Below, piece after piece: positions 56,117 to 64,000 of a stretch of DNA of 64,000 nucleotides. Under the pieces are notes generated by a model. It saw nothing but the letters and a program-made list of their open reading frames with translations. It ran no database searches and was not told where the DNA came from. Positions within the stretch are counted from its first letter, which is position 1. The number at the start of each line of letters is the position of its first letter. Source of the DNA: Spisula solida (Eukaryota > Mollusca > Bivalvia > Venerida > Mactridae); the NCBI GenBank assembly GCA_947247005.1, contig OX365962.1, positions 1,771,201 to 1,835,200 of the forward strand, written 5' to 3'. Position numbers and translations under genes: made by a program.

Positions 56117-56504
56117 AATTAACCTTGTACATGTGTAATATATTCATGCATAAAGGTCAGGATCAAGTCAAATTCTCTGAGCTATATTATGTTATCAGTA
56201 GAGAAAGCCACAAGTAAAGACAGATGTATAAACAAGTTTGACTACAAACAAACACCCCTTACTCAGGTTATCATTCTAACAAATTGATATTTAATGTACA
56301 CAGTAGGATTTGCGTATTTTCCTACGCCTTTCTGGGATTACTATAATCAAATAAACGCACGTACACATTCACCAAAAAAGGATTAATCTATGAGGCGTAT
56401 CTCTGACGTCACATTATTCACGTCGGGCAGTCGCTCCTTCACAAACTGGAGAGTTCAATACTAAGGTATTCGATACTGACCCCGTTTCATGAATACTGTT
56501 GTAA

Positions 56505-57866
56505 TGATGGATGGTTTAATGTAGTAATGGTAAATGGTTTAATGTTGTAATGATGGATGGTTTAATGTTGTAATGATGGAGGGTTTAATGTTGTAATGAT
56601 GGATGGTTTAATGTTGTAATGATGGGTGGTTTAATGTTGTAATGATGGATGTTTTAATGTTGTAATGATGGATGGTTTAATGTTGTAATGATGGATGGTT
56701 TAATGTTGTAATGATGGATGGTTCAATGTTGTAATGGTGGATGGTTTAATGTTGTAATGATGGGTGGTTTAATGTTGTAATGATGGATGGTTTAATGTTG
56801 TAATGGTGGATGGTTTAATGTTGTAATTATGGATGGTTTAATGTTGTAATTATGTATGGTTTAATGTAGTAATGATGGATGTTTTAATGTTGTAATGATG
56901 GATGGTTTAATGTAGTAATGATGGATGTTTTAATGTTGTAATGATGGATGGTTTAATGTTGCAATGATGGATGGTTTAATGTAGTAATGATGGATAGTTT
57001 AATGTTGTAATGATGGATGGTTTAATGTTGTAATGATGGATGGTTTAATGTTGTAATGATGGATGGTTTAATGTTGTAATGATGGATGGTTTAATGTTGT
57101 AATGAAAGTTTGTTCAATGTTGCAATGTTGGGTGGTTTAATGGTATAATGATGAATGGTTTAATGTAGTAATGATGGATGGTTTAATGTTTTAATGATGG
57201 ATGGTTTAATGTTGTAATGATGGATGGTTTAATGTTGTAATGGTGGATGGTTTAATGTTATAATGATGGATGGTTTAATGTTGTAATGATAGATGGTTTA
57301 ATGTTGTAATGATGGATGGTTTAATGTAGTTATGATGTATGGTTTAATGTTGTAATGATGGATGGTTTAATGTTGTAATGATGGATGGTTTAATGTTGTA
57401 ATGATGGATCGTTTAATGTTGTAATAATGGATGGTTTAATGTTGTAATGAAAGTTGGTTCAATGTTGCAATGTTGGATGGTTTAATGGTATAATGATGAA
57501 TGGTTTAATGTAGTAATGATGGATGATTTAATGTTGTAATGATGGATGGTTTAATGTTGTAATGATGGATGGTTTAATGTTGTTATGATGGATGGTTTAA
57601 TGGTGTAATGATGGATGGTTTAATGTTGTAATGATGGATGGTTTAATGTTGTTATGATGGATGGTTTAATGTTGTTATGATAGATGGTTTAATGTTGTTA
57701 TGATGGATGGTTTAATGTTGTTATGATGGATGGTTTAATGGTGTAATGATGGATGGTTTAATGTTGTAATGATGGATGTTTTAATGCTGTAATGATGGAT
57801 AGTTTAATGTTGTAATGATGAATGGTTTAATGTTGTAATGATGGATGGTTTAATATTATAATGATC
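56505..57866. repeat. 23-bp minisatellite, about 59 copies
   Basis: The unit is GGATGGTTTAATGTTGTAAT plus GAT. Most units differ by zero to two bases. A variant block (AAAGTTTGTTCAATG...GTTGGGTGG, then TGGTATAATGATGAATGG) appears twice, near 57105 and 57445, showing duplication of a multi-unit segment. Confidence 0.98.
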
Positions 57867-57879
57867 ATTGACTACCCGT

Positions 57880-58600
57880 TGTGAGTTTGTCTACCATTAT
57901 AACATCAATGTATGACGTTATAAACATGTTTGGTATTGAGATATGACTGTCTACCCGTTGTGAATTTGTCCACCCTTATATCATCAACGTATAACGTCAT
58001 AGACATGTTTGATATATGTTAGCTGTGTTAGCATCGTGTTTTACTATAAAGCAAACATTAGTGTAGGATTAATGTTATAATCTATAATCACAGGATATCA
58101 GAGAACTGGAAGTGGATATTTTATTTCATATTTGGAGTACTATCAGGATTAAAGGTACTGCACAACCAATGTAATATCTTATAATCACTTCTAATGGTTG
58201 GAATAATGCAATACGTGCATGTTAAAAACACGCTTTAAATCGTTATTCCTCACAGCAAATGTACGTCAAAATATGTTGGTCCCTTTTTACCTCAGTAGTC
58301 ACACCCTGGGAAGAATTCTTCGTAGATTTTATAGAAAATTGACTCAAGTTATATATAGACATATAACTTTATTGCCTCCATTTTCATGATTTGCATATGT
58401 ATTGATTTAATATATTAATTTTGGTTCATACAATGTATTTATTCAATTCGCAGTCATTTCTTAACACATACCCCCTTTTCAGTAACTTCTTGTGCTATAT
58501 TAACCGTTTTTATTTCAAAACTATAATAACAATAAATTATAATTATGATATTGATGTATTCAAATATTGATCTTGATATTTTGTGTTTGTTTAACTTTAT
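57880..58600. other. No gene seen
   Basis: The first part holds two diverged copies (about 80 bp apart) of a segment with GACTACCCGTTGTGA / TGTCTACCCGTTGTGA and ATCAATGTATGACGTTATAA. The rest is AT-rich with no recognised feature. Confidence 0.45.
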
Positions 58601-58614
58601 ATTTTTCGGTAAAT

Positions 58615-58887
58615 CAGTGTAGTAATACCACGTGACTTTTGGCTACAGTTACAAGACGAAGTTTGTAAACATCGGAAAATAAAATAGCCATAAGTATTTT
58701 ATTCATTTCTTCATTGATTTTTATTAAATATACGCCACACTAAGGGGATAAACATTTGCTTTCCATGAAATATAAAATATTTTTCAGCTGCTGTGGAATG
58801 TGTAGGTGTCACAGGGTTAATTATAGAAAAATCGGTAAAGTTTTTCAATGTTTACAGATTTATTCTTGTAACTGTAGCCAAAAGTCA
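58615..58887. mobile_element. K-family palindromic element, copy 3 (internal deletion)
   Basis: CAGTGTAGTAATACCACGTG left end and GTAACTGTAGCCAAAAGTCA right end. The second half of the palindrome is mostly deleted. Confidence 0.85.
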
Positions 58888-58889
58888 AA

Positions 58890-59815
58890 TTAAATGATAC
58901 ATTTCCTTCGAGCGGAAAATCGAGTCACACCGGACATGAACCATTTGTATTTGGTTTTTATGAAAAGCTTCAACATGTTCGGATACATAAATAATTTTAG
59001 TATTTACATGTATATTGATGTTTGTAATCACTTTAAACATTAAATCTGTAGTTTTCGTCCATAAAATAATAATCATTTCGTCCTTGATCACGAACATGAA
59101 TCCAATATCGCACTTATAATAAATAATTAATCAAAAGCTTTAGCATGCATATAGATTAATTACTTTGGTATGTATGAGTAGTTTTATGTTTATTACCAAT
59201 TTCAACATAAAAACCTTCATATTTCTTCATTAAAACAATAATTGCTCATGTTTGGTATTTACCATTCATGTTCGCGAACATGAGTCATGCATGTCCGGTA
59301 TTTAGACATACCGATGTAACCGTTTTACTTAACAAATTACATGGGATGGATAAATCGTTTTTATTTTTATTTTTAGTAGTGAGCTCTTAAGTAATTGATT
59401 GAGTAAAATAGTTCCGTTGTGTAGTTACGTTTACCTCTGTATTTAGACACATTACAACTGTATCGTATCTCACTGCTGTGTCGAAATACACTTGTATGCA
59501 CTTATAACTGTGCACTTACACAAATCTCACTACCTCAGTATTTACTGGGTATATTTTGTTGAAATTTGAAGCACGTGTAGTTAAAAGATGTGTGCTAATG
59601 TTTCAGTATACTTCATTTCATAACACAGAAAATTTAAGAAACTCTAGCACATATATAATTCGGCGTTGTGTAAAATGGCGAATTCATGAAATATGTTCCG
59701 ACTTAAAATGTAAAGTCTTCCAGCCATCCTGTGCGTTTAGGCTATGCAATATTCTCGTATCAATAATTGACGTCACATTTGATGTGCAATCTCGGTGACA
59801 GTTGATCGAAACATA
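58890..59815. other. No supported gene
   Basis: Several short frames lie on both strands. The plus frame at 59556-59798 has scattered cysteines but neither an ATG context nor splice support. Confidence 0.35.
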
Positions 59816-59820
59816 ATATG

Positions 59821-59915
59821 CTACTCGGATATCCGACCAGTCATTGCAGAGATAAGAGTTGACAAATTTGAACAATCAGCGGATAGCTGTACAGGTGCAA
59901 CAAGGCTCCAAATAC
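59821..59915 (-). CDS. Possible terminal exon of the 63002 gene
   Basis: On the minus strand, a strong acceptor (CATTCTTAACCCCCTTACAG) is followed by two bases that would complete the Gly codon left open at 62780. Thirty codons to TAG follow: IWSLVAPVQLSADCSNLSTL, then ISAMTGRISE. The phase fits, but a one-in-three match is weak evidence and no domain is visible. On the plus strand the same segment could read as an exon ending at GTAAGG, so strand is not settled. Confidence 0.3.
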
Positions 59916-60136
59916 CTGTAAGGGGGTTAAGAATGACTGCATAAAACATAATTTTACTTATTATAACGCCAAAAAATAGTATATTCAAACAGTACGTAGA
60001 GACGCACGACGTCACGGCGTCAATTCAGACACGCAGTCTGGTTTGTGTTTTTGGTGGTAAAATTCTCATAAAATTACAGGAAATGACCACGTGTAATTCC
60101 TGGATACTGTACTAATGGTTACCTATGTTATACCTT

Positions 60137-61690
60137 ACAGATAGAGAATGTTACTACAGACTGTATGCTTGGTTGCTGTACTAATGGTTACCTGTGTTAT
60201 ACCTTACAGATAGAGTATGTTACTACAGACTGTATGCCTGGTTGCTGTACTAATGATTACCTATGTTATACCTTACAGATAGAGTATGTTACTACAGACT
60301 GTATGCCTTGTTGCTGTACTAATGATTACCTATGTTATACCTTACAGATAGAGTATGTTACTACAGACTGTATGCCTGGTTGCTGTACAAATGATTACCT
60401 ATGTTATACCTTACAGATAGAGTATGTTACTACAGACTGTATGCCTGGTTGCTGTACTAATGGTTACCTGTATTATACCTTACAGATAGAGTATGTTACT
60501 ACAGACTGTATGCCTGGTTGCTGTACTAATGATTACCTATGTTATACCTTACAGATAGAGTATGTTACTACAGACTGTATGCCTGGTTGCTGTACTAATG
60601 ATTACCTATGTTATACCTTACAGATAGAGTATGTTACTACAGACTGTATGCCTGGTTGCTGTACTAATGATTACCTATGTTATACCTTACAGATAGAGTA
60701 TGTTACTACAGACTGTATGCCTGGTTGCTGTACTAATGATTACCTATGTTATACCTTACAGATAGAGTATGTTACTACAGAATGTATGCCTGGTTGCTGT
60801 AATAATGATTACCTATGTTATACCTTACAGATAGAGTATGTTACTACAGACTGTATGCCTGGTTGCTGTACTAATGATTACCTATGTTATACCTTACAGA
60901 TAGAGTATGTTACTACAGAATGTATGCCTGGTTGCTGTACTAATGGTTACCTATGTTATACCTTACAGATAGAATATGTTACTACATACTGTATGCCTGG
61001 TTGCTGTACTAATGATTACCTATGTTATACCTTACAGATAGAGTATGTTACTACAGACTGTATGCTTGGTTGCTGTACTAATGGTTACCTGTGTTATACC
61101 TTACAGATAGAGTATGTTACTACAGACTGTATGCCTGGTTGCTGTACTAATGATTACCTATGTTATACCTTACAGATAGAGTATGTTACTACAGACTGTA
61201 TGCTTGGTTGCTGTACTAATGGTTACCTATGTTATACCTTACAGATAGAGTATGTTACTGTATGCCTGGATACTGTACTAATGGTTACCTATGTTATACC
61301 TTACAGATAGAGTATGTTACTGTATGCCTGGATACTGTACTAATGGTTACCTATGTTATACCTTACAGATAGAGTATGTTACTGTATGCCTGGTTGCTGT
61401 ACTTATGGTTACCTATGTTATACCTTACAGATAGAGTATGTTACTGTATGCCTGGATACTGTACTAATGGTTACCTATGTTATACCTTACAGATAGAGTA
61501 TGTTACTACAGACTGTATGCCTGGTTGCTGTACTAATGATTACCTATGTTATACCTTACAGATAGAGTATGTTACTACAGACTGTATGCTTGGTTGCTGT
61601 ACTAATGGTTACCTATGTTATACCTTACAGATAGAGTATGTTACTACAGACTGTATGCCTGGTTACTGTACTAATGGTTACCTATGGTTT
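60137..61690. repeat. 69-bp minisatellite, about 22 copies
   Basis: The unit runs GAGTATGTTACTACAGACTG, TATGCCTGGTTGCTGTACTAATG and ATTACCTATGTTATACCTTACAG plus ATA. Its 23-codon length keeps one plus frame open for 381 codons, with a Cys-rich repeat peptide. A variant lacking seven bases (GTTACTGTATGCC) is itself repeated near 61250-61450 and breaks that frame, arguing against coding. Each unit contains GTATGT, TACTAAT and TTACAG in intron-like order. Confidence 0.97.
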
Positions 61691-61699
61691 CCCTGCACA

Positions 61700-62175
61700 G
61701 AATTACCAAGGTAACGTATGATTTACTATCGTATTATAACACCATTTTCCGGCCTGTGTTTCATTCAAATTGTGCTGTGTCATTAAGAAAATATGTATTT
61801 GAGCAGGTGAAAGTGTCCTATACATGTACATACTAGGCAAGGCATATGAATATTTGATAGCATATTTAAGATGTTGTATAAAATTGAGAATTACGCACTT
61901 TCAGAGTAACTTGACAAGAAGGTCGGCCTCGAGGCCAGTAATAACGGTTAATGTAACTTGGAAATGTCTTTGACAGTCATAGTGTCTCTCTCTGGGACAA
62001 TGGGAGTTAAGTATTGTTGTTATATTGAGGACACAGGACGTAATTATGCTCCGAACGTTTAATCTCAGTCTCTGTAGTAGAATCGAATTATTTTCGAACA
62101 GATTCAATGATATATTTGACATCAATGGACGCAATTTAACATGAAATGAGTTAGAAGAGTTGTTCTCATGTAAAA
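61700..62175. other. No supported gene
   Basis: Probably intron. At the array's edge, GGTTTCCCTGCACAG | AATTACCAAG | GTAACG resembles a 10-nt exon with both splice sites, but it is too short to interpret. Confidence 0.3.
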
Positions 62176-62179
62176 TATA

Positions 62180-62245
62180 GCGGCGATAGCTCAGTGGTAA
62201 CACTTCAGAGGTCGTGGGTTCAATCCCTGGCGTGGTAACTGGACT
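62180..62245 (+). other. tRNA-like sequence, anticodon arm lost
   Basis: GCGGCGATAGCTCAGTGG and GTGGGTTCAATCCCTGGCG are good A and B boxes, but only about 20 bases lie between them. Related to 45503-45570. Confidence 0.5.
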
Positions 62246-62779
62246 CGTCGGAATTTATAATATTTACCACTGTATCTGACCGTGTGTACATTAAATAATA
62301 AGGCTGTCTAATAGAAATATTAAGAGCTAGGCGCACTTCTGCTCCGGACACTCCTGTACCTAATGTCTCTCCCTTTCTCTGTGGCTTTCCCTCAATATGT
62401 CCTTCTGGTCAAATCATGATGTATCTGTTCTGCTAGAGGACGCACCTGTGTCCTTGTGGCTGCAACACTATATGTAAAGTGCCGTTGAACATGTGTTCGC
62501 GTGAAAAATGAGCTACATGTATATAAATCTGGTATATTTATTTATTTTTTTATTTAACATAACTTTAGTATATAAATAACACATGATTACGAGGGTGATA
62601 GAATGTAATACAAAACAAAATATCAACAAATGTAAGCAGAACCTAGATTGCCGTTATGAAATATTTTACATGTACATTCTCAGTCCGTTTTAAGCTTCTA
62701 ATGATTTGGTGGTTGAAATTGACAAGATTTACTAAAAATAGCATGTGAAATATACACAATTATAATGTCAATAGCATAC

Positions 62780-63002
62780 CGATACTCTCTAGCAGGGTGC
62801 TTTCCGGACTCAAATAGTAACTATTTCTATTAATAGCCCAGCCTCGTTTTTGCCATGTGTTATCGGCGGAGCCTTGATCGAACAAAATATCACCCAACAG
62901 GCTTATGGGGAACATACATTGAGAGGTCACGTGAGGTATAATAATACAGATTAACAAGACAAAGAAATAAATACTTCGTCTACTAACACACCTCTCAACC
63001 AT
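62780..63002 (-). CDS. Secreted/anchored protein, first coding exon arising from a minisatellite
   Basis: ATG at 63002, or in-frame at 63020, opens a frame of 74 codons and one base to a GTATGC donor. Residues 1-10 (MVERCVSRRS) are encoded by the last unit of the 71-bp array. They are followed by a hydrophobic core (IYFFVLLICIIIPHVTS) and then QCMFPISLLGDILFDQG, TWQKRGWAINRNSYYLSPES and TLLESI. A signal peptide followed by Cys-x-Phe-Pro and a Trp/Tyr pattern recalls the N-terminal domains (DUF7044-like) of some invertebrate surface proteins. That is an impression, not an identification. The next exon may be 59915-59821 or lie outside what I can see. Each array unit contains the same start codon, so upstream ATGs are many. 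Confidence 0.5.
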
Positions 63003-64000
63003 CAAGTCACGTGATACCATTGTACATGACAAAGATATAAAATACTTCGTCTACTAACACACCTCTCAACCATCAAGTCACGTGATACTATTATACATGA
63101 CAAAGATATAAAATACTTCGTCTACGAACACACCTCTCAACCATCAAGTCACGTGATACCATTGTACATGACAAAGATATAAAATACTTCGTCTACTAAC
63201 ACACCTCTCAACCATCAAGTCACGTGATACTATTATACATGACAAAGATATAAAATACTTCGTCTACTAACACACCTCTCAACCATCAAGTCACGTGATA
63301 CCGTTATACATGACAAAGATATAAAATACTTCGTCTACTAACACACCTCTCAACCATCAAGTCACGTGATACCATCGTACATGACAAAGATATAAAATAC
63401 TTCTTCTACTAACACACCTCTCAACCATCAAGTCTCGTGATACCATCGTACATGACAAAGATATAAAATACTTCGTCTACTAACACACCTCTCAACCACC
63501 AAGTCACGTGATACCATTGTACATGACAAAGATATAAAATACTTCGTCTACTAACACACCTCTCAACCATCAAGTCACGTGATACCATTGTACATGACAA
63601 AGATATAAAATACTTCTTCTACTAACACACCTCTCAACCATCAAGTCACGTGATACCATTGTACATGACAAAGATATAAAAAATACTTCGTCTACGAACA
63701 CACCTCTCAACCATCAAGTCACGTGATACCATTGTACATGACAAAGATATAAAATACTTCGTCTACTAACACATCTCTCAACCATCAAGTCACGTGATAC
63801 CATTGTGCATGGCAAAGATATAAAATACTTCGTCTACTAACACACCTCTCAACCATCAAGTCACGTGATACCATTGTACATGACAAAGATATACAATACT
63901 TCGTCTACTAACACACCTCTCAACCATCAAGTCACGTGATACCATTGTACATGACAAATATATAAAATACTTCGTCTACTAACACACCTCTCAACCATCA
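62974..64000. repeat. 71-bp minisatellite, over 14 copies, runs off the window
   Basis: The unit reads CTTCGTCTACTAACACACCT, CTCAACCATCAAGTCACGTG and ATACCATTGTACATGACAAA plus GATATAAAATA. Exact 71-bp spacing. Each unit contains a palindromic TCACGTGA E-box and a TATAAAATA sequence and, on the minus strand, an ATG followed by ten codons identical to the start of the adjoining gene. Confidence 0.97.

Larger units (their letters stand above)
53960..56186. mobile_element. F-family element interrupted by three nested insertions
   Basis: The left half runs from TATAGTGCAGAGAATTTGAC to TATATTCAGCGCA (54159). The right half resumes at CCTTGTACATGTGTAATATA (56123) and ends TCAAATTCTCTGAGCTATA. The intact copy at 25665-25923 shows the two halves are normally continuous. 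Between them lie a P element (54164-55757), an E element (55764-56116) and a D element inside E (55898-56108). Confidence 0.88.

Overview
The window is nuclear DNA of a metazoan, most likely a mollusc and probably a bivalve. It is AT-rich, with short exons bounded by GT-AG splice sites, tRNA-derived SINEs, many short terminal-inverted-repeat (TIR) elements and large minisatellites. There is no bacterial-style gene packing. The taxon is inferred from overall character, since no species-diagnostic gene was recognised. Most long open frames are by-products of tandem repeats whose period is a multiple of three. The genes below were assembled by joining short exons whose splice sites and reading phases agree.

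Genes, left to right. (1) Plus strand, 5018-6466: the last two exons of a secreted Kazal-type protease-inhibitor-like protein with a Thr/Ser/Pro-rich linker. (2) Minus strand, 14739-8367, with a possible 5' UTR exon near 17121: a complete four-coding-exon gene for a 194-residue secreted protein. It carries the zinc-site motifs of the Hedgehog-N / peptidase M15 fold. (3) Minus strand, 23018-20752: a two-exon gene for a 125-residue secreted cysteine-rich precursor with a Lys-Arg site and a C-x3-C-x11-C-x3-C tail. (4) Plus strand, 35255-40823: a two-exon gene for a 610-residue secreted, low-complexity protein with no cysteine after the signal peptide, a basic N-terminal half and an acidic C-terminal half. 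(5) Minus strand, 43129-43054: an isolated signal-peptide exon. (6) Minus strand, 51029-44502: a four-exon gene for a 148-residue coiled-coil protein starting Met-Gly-Cys, with three CRE sites just upstream. (7) Minus strand, 63002 down to perhaps 59821: a secreted or anchored protein whose first exon runs out of a 71-bp minisatellite. Two further exon-like pieces (26726-26776 minus, 32141-32282 plus) are weak. The genes do not form an obvious pathway; the shared feature is that most are secreted.

Repeats dominate the rest. There are at least twelve tandem arrays with periods of 18 to 71 bp, together roughly 10-11 kb; several lie in introns or beside gene ends. Dispersed families include three tRNA-headed SINE types and several TIR families recurring two to six times: M1 (GGCCCCGATCTCCC ends), F (TATAGTGCAGAGAATTTG), G (GCTGGCTTAGAATGAGAAGG), D (TAGTCCAGTYAGGATA, TA target), E (CACAGGTAACTGTATC, 8-bp target duplication), K (long palindromes), T (TATAG...TGAGCCGTGAC, TA target), plus pogo-like and mariner-like singletons.

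The observations most worth following are: the T family, whose members carry inward-facing tRNA-like modules about 100 bp inside each terminus; the Hedgehog/M15-like gene; the cysteine-rich precursor; the gene whose start codon and signal peptide appear built from a minisatellite; and a four-layer nested transposon at 53960-56186 whose insertion order can be read from target duplications. All protein-family calls come from visible motifs only; no database search was possible.
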